The notes below the pieces were generated by a model. That model saw nothing but the letters and a program-made list of their open reading frames with translations. It had not been told where the DNA came from and made no database searches. The position numbers were made by a program, and so were the translations under genes. Below, in pieces: positions 19,005-27,700 of a DNA stretch of 64,000 bases (the stretch's first letter is position 1; every line of letters starts with the position of its first letter). Origin of the DNA: Niallia circulans NBRC 13626 (GTDB lineage: Bacteria; Bacillota; Bacilli; Bacillales; Cytobacillaceae); contig NZ_BCVE01000022.1 of the NCBI RefSeq assembly GCF_001591585.1, positions 1 to 64,000 on the forward strand, read 5' to 3'.

Positions 19005-19200
19005 GCCTCTGTAGCTATAGAAGGGAAGAGCGCCGGAAAACATTGTTGGTACCGGGTCGCAAGGCAAGGGTTTCAGAAGCACCGAAAAGCAAAAAAGCTG
19101 AGGCAGGTGAAATTCCTAGCCGGTGAAAGTCCGTAGGGAAGCGTGTTCCCCCTAGCCTATGCTTACGAAAGGAGTGCGGGTTCGAATCCCGTCAGAGGCA
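19005..19200 (+). ncRNA. tRNA-like structured RNA with a large insert in place of the anticodon arm
   Basis: The ends form a full tRNA frame. A seven-base acceptor stem GCCTCTG (19005-19011) pairs with CAGAGGC (19193-19199), followed by discriminator A. TA then leads to a D-arm-like GCT...AGC (19014-19031) with GGG in the loop. A T-arm GCGGG-TTCGAAT-CCCGT spans 19176-19192. No CCA is encoded. Between D- and T-arms lie about 140 nt, more GC-rich than the surroundings, with hairpins at 19033-19055 (CCGG/CCGG), 19088-19099, 19105-19117, 19121-19133 and 19134-19154 (GGGAA/TTCCC core). It is too short for a known group I intron and lacks tmRNA features. Candidates are a Y-RNA-like tRNA mimic, an intron-bearing tRNA or a new RNA class. 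Confidence 0.6.
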
Positions 19201-19855
19201 TCTTATTTTCTTCCAATGAAACTTTCTACCATCAACCGTGTTACTGGTAAATAATCCAAAGGATGAGGATGTCTGTGAAGCTGAATTAACTAACTTAATT
19301 ACCAATCTAGTATGCTTTCCCTTTTGCACTCCACAACTCTAGGTACTTGGCTTAAGGTGGTCGCCATACTCGGATTTTCCCTTAGAGCAGCGTATGACAT
19401 CACTAAGTACCGTAAAAATAAATCTCATGATTCTTAACGGCATTCTTGATGAAAAATCCACTAAAATATACCTATTACCACAATTAATTAAGGTATTAAT
19501 ACCTGATTTTCCACCACTTCTTTTTCCCTGTTTTTAACAATTTCCCCATTATTGATTTACTTTATAAAGACTTAATTTTAAACTTAATAAAAAGTCTGAT
19601 TGAGGTGGTTTCCTTGAAGTTTAAATCTATAATCTGTTTCCTTAGACGAAATCATAAATTTAGTTATTACTCAAATAGCTGTATTAGGTGCGGGAAAAAA
19701 AAATCTCATTAGGGATTCTTCTGTCCTCACTCTCCCAACTGATAGAAGGAGAGTGAAAATCTAATCTATGATGATACTATCATGTAACCCCCACCCCTAT
19801 TTCTACTTTCATCAGGATCCAAAACATTCTAAATAAAATGCTATTTGTTGAGTTT
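19201..19855. other. Intergenic / decayed chromosomal DNA left of the prophage
   Basis: Apart from the 32-codon frame at 19614 there is no supported gene. A 41-codon frame at 19311-19436 (TTLGTWLKVVAILGFSLRAA inside) has no ribosome binding site and may be debris. An inverted repeat CACTCTCC/GGAGAGTG spans 19728-19755. The segment ends at the candidate attachment core. Confidence 0.4.
19614..19712 (+). CDS. 32-residue Cys-containing peptide
   Basis: TTG start preceded by GAGGTGG at 6 nt. The product has a basic, aromatic N-terminal part (KSIICFLRRNHKFSYYSNS) and one CxxC pair (CIRCGK) near the end, like half of a zinc ribbon. It resembles the C-terminal Zn-ribbon tails of small Bacillus proteins. 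It may be real or a fragment. Confidence 0.35.
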   Translation: MKFKSIICFLRRNHKFSYYSNSCIRCGKKKSH

Positions 19856-19870
19856 TAATCTCCATAATAG
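19849..19870. repeat. Candidate attL
   Basis: TGAGTT-T-TAATCTCCATAA-T-AG matches the right-end copy except at the two bases flanking the 12-bp core, as expected if crossover occurred inside the core and the flanks derive from phage on one side and host on the other. Confidence 0.55.
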
Positions 19871-19897
19871 AATTGCTAATTATTTAGCATTCGTACA

Positions 19898-19937
19898 AAC
19901 CCTAGAAATAGCGTTATATCAACGCTTCTAGGGTTTT
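19898..19937. terminator. Strong terminator at the prophage left end
   Basis: AACCCTAGA plus AGCG pair with CGCT plus TCTAGGGTT, then TTTTTATTTATTTT. The A-rich left side would work less well on the other strand. It insulates the prophage from host transcription. Confidence 0.8.
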
Positions 19938-19983
19938 TTATTTATTTTCTGCTTTGTAAAATACAATATTTTAAAATATTTAT

Positions 19984-20012
19984 TTGGGGCTCATTGGGGC
20001 TTAATTGGGACT
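19984..20012. repeat. Integrase arm-type repeats, left
   Basis: TTGGGGCT at 19984-19991 and 19994-20001, with TTGGGACT at 20005-20012, spaced 10-11 bp (one helical turn). Two further copies sit at the right end inside the integrase gene. This matches phage arm sites bound by the N-terminal domain of tyrosine integrases. Confidence 0.6.
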
Positions 20013-20050
20013 GATAAAAAAAGTCGTGGACAGACTTCCCTTAATTTTAT

Positions 20051-20200
20051 TCACCACCCCATCTTTTTCTTATATAACTGTTCCTTAATCATTTGCTTTG
20101 CAAAGTCATCCTCCACATAATCAGCGGCCGAATTAAGATAAGCATAATCATCCCTTGATTCAGCTTGATTAATTAACTTTCCAATTTCAAATGCATTCAC
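20051..20200 (-). CDS. Small acidic/charged protein, possibly a remnant
   Basis: 49 residues starting at GTG (VNAFEIGKLINQAESRDDYA, then DYVEDDFAKQMIKEQLYKKK). The composition and predicted helices look like real protein, but no ribosome binding site precedes the GTG and a stop codon lies two codons upstream. It may be the 3' end of an older phage gene next to the attachment site. Confidence 0.4.
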   Translation of the reverse strand: MNAFEIGKLINQAESRDDYAYLNSAADYVEDDFAKQMIKEQLYKKKMGW

Positions 20201-20334
20201 TGTTCAAAGATGACAATAGACACATATATTCAAAAAATAAATGTAACATTTTGTCTACTTTTGTCGAAATAATAGTATCTTATAATCGCAAACTATAAGA
20301 TATCATTAGATAAACAAAAGTAGGGGGAATAACT

Positions 20335-20706
20335 TTGAAACAAATTATATGGCCAGTGTTATTAGGAATACTGATTTTATCTGGTTGTGGTAATAGTGTA
20401 CATGAAAATATTAGCGAAGAAATGGCAACTGATACAGAGCAGATACTTGAAATATTCGACGAGAATATTAAAGAAGAAAGATCACTAAATGAGCGTGAAG
20501 AAAAAATATTTGAATCATACTCAACAAAATATGGAGCTCATTATAAAACAGATGGCGATCTAACAGAGGAAGAAACGAGACTTTATATATTAACGAATAA
20601 TTTAATAGACATGTACGATCACTTAACAACACTTTCTAGCGATAAGGAAAATTATGAAAACCAAAAATCTGTAATCAAGAAAGTAATCAAAGAAGGAGAA
20701 ATTTGA
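20335..20706 (+). CDS. Small prophage lipoprotein
   Basis: 123 residues. Signal peptide with lipobox LILSGCG (Cys about residue 19), then a charged, helical mature part. TTG start preceded by AGGGGGA. A TATAAT box is at 20281-20286. It is transcribed rightward, opposite to the phage late genes, with its own terminator at 20736. That is the layout of a lysogenic-conversion gene (moron) expressed in the lysogen. I recognise no family; superinfection exclusion or surface modification is possible (inference). Confidence 0.7.
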   Translation: MKQIIWPVLLGILILSGCGNSVHENISEEMATDTEQILEIFDENIKEERSLNEREEKIFESYSTKYGAHYKTDGDLTEEETRLYILTNNLIDMYDHLTTLSSDKENYENQKSVIKKVIKEGEI

Positions 20707-20735
20707 ATATCTTCTTTATCGCCAAATAAAATAAT

Positions 20736-20766
20736 AGCCCAACTCATTTGAGAAGGGCTTTTATTC
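20736..20766. terminator. Bidirectional terminator
   Basis: AGCCC (20736-20740) pairs with GGGCT (20755-20759), with inner CTCA/TGAG pairing and TTTTATT after it. It separates the lipoprotein gene from the convergent YolD-like gene. Confidence 0.75.
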
Positions 20767-21025
20767 ATACTCTCTTCAATTGCAAAATATCCATAAATGG
20801 AACTTTAATTGTTTCGGTGAATCTTTCTATATGTATGAGTTTTGTGTTTCCGTCCATCTTTACTACTTTCCCCCGGACTGGATCTTCTCTCTTCCATACG
20901 GTTAATCTAAGTTCACTTTTATCCTCTAACGCTTCGATTAAAGTATTAGCAATCTCCTCTAGTTCAAATTCGTCACGGCTTGGTCTTGATGGCTTTTTAA
21001 CCTTCTTAGGTTTTGTTAACGTCAT
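20765..21025 (-). CDS. YolD-like protein
   Basis: 86 residues. After a Lys/Pro-rich N-terminus, residues about 20-86 match the YolD-like fold (ELEEIANTLIEALEDKSELRLTVWK...GKVVKMDGNTKLIHIERFTETIKVPFMDILQLK). YolD-like proteins accompany SOS-induced UvrX/DinB polymerases in Bacillus prophages. It starts 3 nt after the stop of the WYL-like gene and shares its LexA-controlled promoter. Confidence 0.75.
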   Translation of the reverse strand: MTLTKPKKVKKPSRPSRDEFELEEIANTLIEALEDKSELRLTVWKREDPVRGKVVKMDGNTKLIHIERFTETIKVPFMDILQLKRV

Positions 21026-21027
21026 AA

Positions 21028-21246
21028 TTATGCACCTCTCCTTATTTTCCGAACTGGTCCAACTGATAGAATGTTGCTTATCTTAAAAGTGCGTTGCTGC
21101 TTACGAGTAAAGCAATAAGCACTAAAGGACTCTTCATTCATTTTAATAACCTGAATCCTACGTTGGCTGAATTCCCCTTTATTGTTTTGATAAATCATTT
21201 CTAAAACCTCTTTACTTTCTGCAGCTCTTTTAAGTAAACCTATCAT
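21028..21246 (-). CDS. Small WYL-like domain protein
   Basis: 72 residues. The sequence LLKRAAESKEVLEMIYQNNK, then RRIQVIKMNEESFSAYCFTRKQQRTFKISNILSV, fits a single WYL-type small beta domain, thought to bind nucleic acid or ligand. It lacks the HTH of full WYL regulators. It is the first gene of a two-gene leftward unit with the YolD-like gene. The promoter region has two LexA boxes. Confidence 0.65.
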   Translation of the reverse strand: MIGLLKRAAESKEVLEMIYQNNKGEFSQRRIQVIKMNEESFSAYCFTRKQQRTFKISNILSVGPVRKIRRGA

Positions 21247-21279
21247 CAGTTAGACCTCCCTTTTTGGATATATTATATA

Positions 21280-21323
21280 CGAACATCCGTTCGAAAACAA
21301 TATTGAAATCGAACAATTGTTCT
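21280..21323. promoter_or_regulatory. Two LexA (SOS) boxes in a divergent promoter
   Basis: CGAACATCCGTTCG (21280-21293) and CGAACAATTGTTCT (21310-21323) both carry GAAC-N4-GTTC, the Bacillus LexA/DinR core. They lie between the leftward WYL/YolD-like pair and the rightward YolD gene, so both units should respond to DNA damage. Confidence 0.85.
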
Positions 21324-21357
21324 TATATAATTATCCTATCGAAAAGGAGATGGGGAT

Positions 21358-21687
21358 ATGTTAAAAGACCGGGGTACTAAAAAGTGGGTTGCAATGATGC
21401 TGCCAGAACATGTAGCAGGAGTAAAAAAAGTTATTGAGAGCCAAAATAAGATTGAGCAGCCTGTGCTGAACGAAGACAAATTAAATGATATAGATATACT
21501 AATACATGAAGGTATGGAATATAATCAGCTGCTTAAATTTAGCCTTTTTAACAAGGGTTATATAGATACTTTGATTGGCCGCACTGTTTACATAGATTAT
21601 TTAAACAACCAGCTACGTATTCAGGATGAAAAAGATTATATACATTACGTATCATTTAGAAAATTAGTTGATGTAGAAAAAGAATAA
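21358..21687 (+). CDS. YolD-family protein, SOS-controlled
   Basis: 109 residues. The opening DRGTKKWVAMMLPEHV is the classic YolD signature, and the rest fits (VLNEDKLNDIDILIHEGMEY, TVYIDYLNNQLRIQD). Family members are found next to SOS-induced Y-family polymerases, but none is encoded here. GGAGATGGGGAT precedes ATG. It is the first gene after the rightward-facing LexA box. Function is unknown; a partner for damage-tolerant polymerase is the usual guess. Confidence 0.8.
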   Translation: MLKDRGTKKWVAMMLPEHVAGVKKVIESQNKIEQPVLNEDKLNDIDILIHEGMEYNQLLKFSLFNKGYIDTLIGRTVYIDYLNNQLRIQDEKDYIHYVSFRKLVDVEKE

Positions 21688-21701
21688 ACGGAGCAAAATT
21701 T

Positions 21702-22064
21702 ATGAGTAGACTTAATGATGAAGAAAGAGACATTTTTGAGAATGCTATATATTTACCGATGCTGTTAACCGTGCTTGATCGTGACTTTAAGGTAGCTGAG
21801 ACTGCACCGTTTAAACTCAATCAAGTCTACCTAAACTTAATTGAACACACAATGAAAAAAGTTCAAAAGGACATGCGTGAAAATAAAACTAAGATGTATA
21901 AGAATAAGTGGAAACTAACAAAGGGAGAGAACGATGGGTATTTTACCGAGTATAATTTCTATTTTAACGGGTACCATGAGGTGCACAGATACTTTAATGA
22001 CAACTTACGGAATAACACAGAAAAGCTACTTAATTATTATTTTTTACATCGTCATTTGGATTGA
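21702..22064 (+). CDS. Conserved phage protein downstream of yolD
   Basis: 120 residues, soluble, rich in aromatic and charged residues (NLIEHTMKKVQKDMRENKTK and GYFTEYNFYFNGYHEVHRYF). It starts 14 nt after the YolD stop, so it is in the same SOS-controlled transcript. I do not recognise a domain. Its 3' end overlaps a convergent small gene by 13 nt. Confidence 0.65.
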   Translation: MSRLNDEERDIFENAIYLPMLLTVLDRDFKVAETAPFKLNQVYLNLIEHTMKKVQKDMRENKTKMYKNKWKLTKGENDGYFTEYNFYFNGYHEVHRYFNDNLRNNTEKLLNYYFLHRHLD

Positions 22065-22174
22065 TCAGCAGGAAAGTTATTTAAAAAGGTTTCGATTAGA
22101 AGTTTTAAATCTGAGGTGTCTTGCGTAGATTCATATTGTTCTTTCAGCTGCAGCAATATTTCAAAGTCGGTCAT
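22052..22174 (-). CDS. 40-residue acidic peptide
   Basis: MTDFEILLQLKEQYESTQDT then SDLKLLIETFLNN..., two predicted helices. An excellent ribosome binding site (AAAGGAGGG, 6 nt spacing) supports it. It is convergent with and overlaps the end of the rightward gene. Unknown function. Confidence 0.6.
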   Translation of the reverse strand: MTDFEILLQLKEQYESTQDTSDLKLLIETFLNNFPADQSK

Positions 22175-22247
22175 TTTATCCCTCCTTTCTATAGGAGGTT
22201 TCTTTATTGTGGAAGTAAATTCCTTTTAGTTCACAAAAAATACAAAA

Positions 22248-22279
22248 TAAAAAAGCTCCTACTCAGAGTGAGTGGAACT
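22248..22279 (-). terminator. Terminator after the small membrane gene
   Basis: AGCTCCTACTC (22254-22264) pairs with GAGTGGAACT (22270-22279) with one bulge. The A-run on the left reads as T-run on the minus strand. Confidence 0.65.
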
Positions 22280-22468
22280 TTAGTTTTTGGTTGATATCTT
22301 GAATTTCCCTCGCATATCTTGAACTATGATAATTATTGCTATTAATGAAACAACCATAGAGATTATTGCTGTAACAGCGTTAGAAAATATGTTGTACAAT
22401 AAATTTGCTAATGCCACTATTACTATTAAGCTTACAATAAATACTTGTCTCTTTCTTTTTTCACTCAT
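22280..22468 (-). CDS. Small two-helix membrane protein
   Basis: 62 residues. A basic N-terminus (MSEKRKRQ) is followed by two hydrophobic helices separated by a short turn (VFIVSLIVIVALANLLYNIF, AVTAIISMVVSLIAIIIIV) and a basic tail. GAGGGGGG precedes ATG. It lies downstream of the endolysin and could be a second holin or a membrane moron; this is not provable here. Confidence 0.65.
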   Translation of the reverse strand: MSEKRKRQVFIVSLIVIVALANLLYNIFSNAVTAIISMVVSLIAIIIIVQDMRGKFKISTKN

Positions 22469-22600
22469 TACAAATCCCCCCTCTAATATTATATTCTATA
22501 AATATTGAAAAATCCCTTCCAAAAACAAAAATGCCCCACTCCAAAGAGCAGGGATTTTCGAGGTGTTCATTTAATGTGAACGATTATATTATACTCTCTA

Positions 22601-23503
22601 TTAAAACATCTTATTCCAAGTGTATTTACCGACAATGCCGTCTGCTTCTAATCCATGGCGTTTTTGATATGCTTGTACAGCTTTTTTAGTAGCATTACCA
22701 AAGATTCCATCGGCTATTACCCCTACTGCACGTTGGATACGTTCAACGTCTTTTCCTTTACTTCCAACCTTGATTATATGCCCTGGATAAGGTACTATAG
22801 CTTCACTATTCGCTTTATTCAGTGTGGATGGCTTCTTATACTCGTCTAACTTATTAGCTGTGACAGGACCATATACTCCATCTACTGCTATTTTTACAGC
22901 TTTCTGAAAAGCTTTGACTGCATTAACTGTCTCATCTCCATAATGTCCGTCTGCTCCGTATTTCGTTAGTTTAAAACCTTTATCAATTAGTTTTTGTTGC
23001 AACTTTTTAACGGCAGTTCCTTTATCTCCTTTTTCTAATACAGATGGAGTAGTAACAATCTCTGAACCAACTTTGGTTTCTTCTGGTACCACCGTTATTT
23101 TTCCAGTGTACTCTAGATGTGGATTATCTTTAAAGCTAGTCCAGTCTCCACCCCATTCGAACCCTTTGGATTTTGCGATAGCTGCAACACGTTTCCAATC
23201 TTTATTAACTGTCCAGTATGCTGCTGTACCTTCTTTATTTGTTAAACAAAAGTCTACCGCAATACCTTTATTGTGGTTAGATTGTCCACCTTTTGCATTT
23301 GTAACAATCGGGCCCGGCTTAGTTCTGCCTTGGGCATATAACGCATCTTGTTCAGCGTTTGATCGGTAACCATCTGTAATTAGAACGTAAATTCCTTCAT
23401 CATACGCTTCTTTAATGATCTCTAATACTTTTGTTACAACAATTGCTTTCATTCCAGAACCCATACGTTTAATAGCTTTATCTTGTAAAGTTTTCAAGCT
23501 CAT
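22601..23503 (-). CDS. Endolysin: M15 peptidase with two peptidoglycan-binding domains
   Basis: 300 residues. N-terminal VanY/M15 L-alanyl-D-glutamate peptidase-type domain (1-150), with the zinc and active-site region in GYRSNAEQDALYAQGRT, SNHNKGIAVDF and PHLEYTG. Two PG_binding_1 repeats follow (about 155-222 and 240-300: KLQQKLIDKGF...DGHYGDETVNAVKAFQKA; ADGIFGNATKKAVQAYQKRH). It cuts the peptide stems of the wall to release phage. There is no signal peptide, so it needs the holin encoded just upstream. The start is supported by AAGGAGTGTGG. Confidence 0.92.
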   Translation of the reverse strand: MSLKTLQDKAIKRMGSGMKAIVVTKVLEIIKEAYDEGIYVLITDGYRSNAEQDALYAQGRTKPGPIVTNAKGGQSNHNKGIAVDFCLTNKEGTAAYWTVNKDWKRVAAIAKSKGFEWGGDWTSFKDNPHLEYTGKITVVPEETKVGSEIVTTPSVLEKGDKGTAVKKLQQKLIDKGFKLTKYGADGHYGDETVNAVKAFQKAVKIAVDGVYGPVTANKLDEYKKPSTLNKANSEAIVPYPGHIIKVGSKGKDVERIQRAVGVIADGIFGNATKKAVQAYQKRHGLEADGIVGKYTWNKMF

Positions 23504-23517
23504 TCATTCCACACTCC

Positions 23518-23595
23518 TTAATATTTTTCGTTTAATAAGATTTCAATTTCTTCTTTGTCTACTTTGCTAAAGAACCATTTAATTTTCTTAAACAC
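23518..23595 (-). CDS. 25-residue peptide between holin and endolysin genes
   Basis: GTG start after GGGAGTG (about 9 nt). Product VFKKIKWFFSKVDKEEIEIL plus LNEKY, amphipathic and charged. Tiny frames in this position are common in siphovirus lysis modules. Evidence is limited to the ribosome binding site and position. Confidence 0.4.
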   Translation of the reverse strand: MFKKIKWFFSKVDKEEIEILLNEKY

Positions 23596-23631
23596 CCTTA
23601 TCACTCCCATTTAAAAAGAGCAGCCGTTAAG

Positions 23632-24036
23632 CTACTCTTTCCTTCCATTTACTTTTTCTTTTAGCACTGCAATGATATTGCCCAACGGTCCTAATGGAAC
23701 GCCAATCTTTCCAGCATTTTCAGTAATGCTAATAAATTCAATTGCAATGTATGCCCATGCTGCTCCTTCTCCACCTGCTGCAGTTCCGTTCAAAGATATT
23801 TCAATAAGATATAATAGACCAATTAAAATAAGGACAATCAACTTTTTTATAAAGCCTCTTGTCCCCTTTGCGCTATTTAATTCTTTATTAACAAACGCAC
23901 AAAATATTCCGGTCACATAATCAGCAAGCATTACTACTAACAGTACTGATACCGCTAGACCAAAGCTGCCAACCATTACTGACCAAATACCTCCAATAAC
24001 CCCAATCACAAAACTTAACCAATGTTGTTTTTCCAT
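23632..24036 (-). CDS. Phage holin (holin family 4 / TcdE-type)
   Basis: 134 residues with three or four hydrophobic helices and the family motif DYVTGIFCAF followed by LNSAKGTRGFIKKLIVLILI. The C-terminal part PLGPLGNIIAVLKEKVNG also fits. It forms membrane lesions that let the endolysin reach the wall. AAGGGAGAG precedes ATG. Confidence 0.88.
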   Translation of the reverse strand: MEKQHWLSFVIGVIGGIWSVMVGSFGLAVSVLLVVMLADYVTGIFCAFVNKELNSAKGTRGFIKKLIVLILIGLLYLIEISLNGTAAGGEGAAWAYIAIEFISITENAGKIGVPLGPLGNIIAVLKEKVNGRKE

Positions 24037-24069
24037 ATTTCTCTCCCTTTCAAAGCAAAATAAAAAAGC

Positions 24070-24297
24070 CTATTCGGCTTCTGTTCCTACAATAGCATCC
24101 ATCACTTTTTCTTTTACCTTATCTTTTAAACCTTCTATGTCATTTGCGATTGGAGTGTATTCTTCAAATGTAAGTGGGATATACCCGTTTAAATTTATTG
24201 TTTGATGCTCATGTGTTGCAAAAAAGTTAACATTAACCCCACTGACTACCCCTTTTGAATACGCAATATTCACGCTCGTTACTTCAATTGTAATCAT
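24070..24297 (-). CDS. Small conserved phage protein
   Basis: 75 residues. A beta-rich first half (EVTSVNIAYSKGVVSGVNVN) precedes an acidic helical tail. It overlaps the stop of the upstream DUF1617 gene by one base, so it is co-translated. Proteins in this slot lie between tail spike and holin genes. No function recognised. Confidence 0.6.
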   Translation of the reverse strand: MITIEVTSVNIAYSKGVVSGVNVNFFATHEHQTINLNGYIPLTFEEYTPIANDIEGLKDKVKEKVMDAIVGTEAE

Positions 24298-24725
24298 TAT
24301 TCATTTTCCTCCTTTAGTTTTTCACTGGTCTCAAAAGCTTCGTATAAATAAGCATAATCATACGATTCTTTTCCTACCCACTCAACCTCTGACTCTTCTA
24401 ACGATTGTTTAACAGATTTTAGGAATACTGGCGAATCACCCCCTTCGATTACTACTGTTTCTTTCAAAAACTTGTCCATATCTTCTTTTAAGGCATCCAT
24501 ATCTTCAACATCGTATTTTCCATCGATTACAATTGCTTCTCCCTTCTCATCTTTTTTACTGTGGTCTTTCTTTAGTTGTTCTTCTTCTTTGGACACGCGT
24601 TTTAGATTTTCGATTAGAATGTTTGCTAGTCGTGTGCGGTGTATTGATTTAAGACCCTTAATCTGTAATTTCTCTAGAACTGAAATACATCCCACAAGTT
24701 TTCCGTTTTCAATTGCTATTTTCAT
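24297..24725 (-). CDS. DUF1617 family phage protein
   Basis: 142 residues, mostly helical. The pattern of an N-terminal short strand (IENGKLVGCISVLEKLQIKG), a charged helix and KKDEKGEAIVIDGKYDVEDM matches DUF1617 proteins found beside tail spike genes of Gram-positive phages. GGAGG at 24732-24736 is correctly spaced for ATG 24725, not for the earlier in-frame TTG at 24740. Role unknown. Confidence 0.75.
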   Translation of the reverse strand: MKIAIENGKLVGCISVLEKLQIKGLKSIHRTRLANILIENLKRVSKEEEQLKKDHSKKDEKGEAIVIDGKYDVEDMDALKEDMDKFLKETVVIEGGDSPVFLKSVKQSLEESEVEWVGKESYDYAYLYEAFETSEKLKEENE

Positions 24726-24787
24726 GTGTTTTTCCTCCAATTTAAAAAGCTGACCATATTAAATTGATCAGCTTTTCTTCTAATTTT

Positions 24788-27700
24788 TTATGCTGCATAA
24801 ACAACCTTTTCTAACTCTGCTACTCTTCGCTTTAAGGCAAAGTTTTCTACTTCTAATGCTTTATACAATCCGAACAATTCCTGAATACCTAACCATGATA
24901 AACTGTTCATTTGATATTGCTCAACTCCGTCTCCGTCCACAACACAGGAGGGGGTGTTATATCCTGGTCCGATAACAAGTCCGGTTCGAACTCTGTCCTT
25001 ACCTTGTGCAACTTCTGAGCGTAATCGATAATCATAGATAGTAGCACTATTAATAATAGCTAGGGCACTATCGGTGTGCGGTCTAATATCCTGTTTGTAC
25101 TCGGCAAGGGAAGCAGTGGGAAATGACGATGCACGTACAGGCACATAGCTATCTGTTGTATTTTCTAGGGTTGCTCTTACTTCTCCTCCAGAAGCAGGCT
25201 TAATATAAATATTAATACCACTTGCTCCACTATTTCTTTGTAAAGTATTTGCAAACAATTGCCTTGCTCTTAAATCAACATAACTTTCTGTCGTATTTGC
25301 TGCTGTTAATCTCAATTCTCCGCCTGCGCTCGGTTTAACATAAATGTTCGTTCCGCTAAAATCGTTGTTGTACTGAATGGTATTAACAAATGCTTGCCTT
25401 GCCCGCATATCTCCATCCACAAACAACACATTATCGCTACTTGAAGCTCTTGTTAACGTGATTCCTTGAGTAGCTTCAATTCTTAAACTCTGCCCAGAAA
25501 AAATATGCATTCCAAGACCTTGCACACCCGAAGTTAACGTTTCGTCAGCAAAGAAATCTATGAATCTAGCGCCGTTTTTATCGGTTGTTCCCGAGTGAAC
25601 CGCGCGCTGTGTTGTGATTCCTTTGTCAGTTAACATCGTTGCTCTACCACCCGCAGAATCTACCCTTTCAACGCCATTTGATTTTTTGCTAGTTATACCT
25701 ACACGAACCACACCGTTGTAAGAATCAAAAGTAGAAACATATGTCGCTATACTAGAAGCGCCAAATATTCGAGTGATTGTACCCGTAGAAGAAATATTTC
25801 CCCCTGTAATCTCTGTTGTATCTCCGCTTGCTGTTGAAATAATCCTAACACCGCTTAATGTTCCTGTTTTGATATTGGAAGCATTAAGATTTACAACACT
25901 TACTTTGGCAGCATCCAATGTGCCTGTAGTTACTTTCCCCGCATCTAAGCTAGTGATATTACCACTAGCGACTCTAAACGAACCATTTACGGTTGTATTT
26001 CCATCTAAAATAAGGTTCTTCCCTTGTATTAGGATACCTTGCGGGTTTAAGTTAATTTGAGTCATTAAGTCATCTTTTGTAACTCTTAGATTGATAGCAT
26101 CTGATAGTTGACTAAATTGTGATGCGGTTGCCATATCCTCTGGTGCAGGAGTAAAATCGGTTGCTTTATTACCTTTTTCTAGCTTTACATTAGCTATTTG
26201 GAACTTTGTAGATACCGTAGATGTAGTGATTCGAGGTGTTCCATAAACAGATACCATTCCGACAGGAACTGTAAATGTCTGCACTAGACGATACCATTTA
26301 CCTTGTTGTAAATCAGTAGTTACTCCCCCGATAGGATTGCTTTCCCCTCCGCTACTATTTCTAAATTTAAGTAGCATACCAACAATTCCATTTCCTGCTG
26401 TGGTTCTTTTTATCCAAACAGAATAAGTATAAATTTCACCTTCATTTACACTTACTGGATTGTGCGCAACAGCTGGTTGTCTGCTGGATGATGAACTATC
26501 TATTGTAGCTTCTAATACCTTTCCGAATGTCGAATCATTCACTACGTCTATCTTTACTACATTCTGAAAAGTTCTCCATCCGTGACTAGATTGAAAATTA
26601 CCATTTTGAACTAAATTTCTTCCACCAATTTCAAGATTATCTAAATTGGTTTGAACACTAGAAATTTTACTTGTTAAACTGTTACTAGTTTGAGTTAACT
26701 GACTTTGTGTAGCAAATTTATTATTAGCGTCCGTTGTGCTAATCTTTGTATCTACAACAGTAGCTAATTGGGTAACGGTTGATTTATCAGCTTTATTTGA
26801 AACCGTAGTTTGAACGCCGCTTAGTGTTTGTGAAATGGAAGAAATATTTCCTTCAGCATTTGAAATTCTAGTAGCAAAACTACTAGCAGTTTGTTGTAAA
26901 GAGCTTATATTTCCTTCTGAAGTACCAACCCTTGTTGTGATTCCGTTCACTGTTTGTTCGATTGTACTGAATTGAGCGATTGTTACCATGTCTTCTGGTG
27001 CTGGTGTCCAGTCGGTAGCTTTATTTCCTTTCTCTACTTTTGCTTCTTTATATCGGACAGTATCACTAGGTGTAGAAGAAGAGCTATGTCTAATACCATA
27101 TTCTATTATTTTAATATCTTTATTAGGAACAGTAATCGTTACTGTAGAATATCCCTCTTCTCCTGCTTTTATTATATTTCCTCTATATTGACTATAAGTA
27201 TTATCTTCATAGCGGACATGAATCATTATCGATGCTTCTTGGCTTGTAGGTTTTAAATAAATCCTACCTGTTAAAAGCATCCCCTTTTCCCAATCCATAA
27301 CTTTATCTTTAAATATATAATCCCAACTAGAAAAAGTTACGGACTTAAAATCTTTTGACGTATTAGTAACTAAGTTTCTACCACCAATTTCAAGGTTATC
27401 GAGATTGGTTTGAACTTGTGAAACAGAAGAAATAATTCCATCTGCTTTAATATCAAGACTAGCTATATTGCTATTAATAGTGTTAATATTTGATTCTGTA
27501 GAAGAAACACGATTAGTTATACCATTTATCGATAAATCAATTTGAGACATCTTACTTGTATAAGTAGATGTATCAACTTTTCCTTTCAAAGAAGAATCAA
27601 CTTGTGCCTTTGTATAAACGTCCTCGGCTTTAGCCATGAGCGATATTTGTCCAGCCATAGACTTGATATTGCTCTCTGTGTCGGATACTCGCCCCGTGAG

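Noticed and set aside
19005-19200. tmRNA (ssrA), T-box or cobalamin riboswitch
   Set aside because: It lacks the tmRNA start, tag frame and length. The TTGGTACCGGG and GGTGAAAGTCC words only partly resemble T-box and cobalamin motifs, and no regulated gene follows.
19311-19436. 41-codon frame with a hydrophobic stretch
   Set aside because: No ribosome binding site and no recognisable family; kept only as a note in the intergenic entry.
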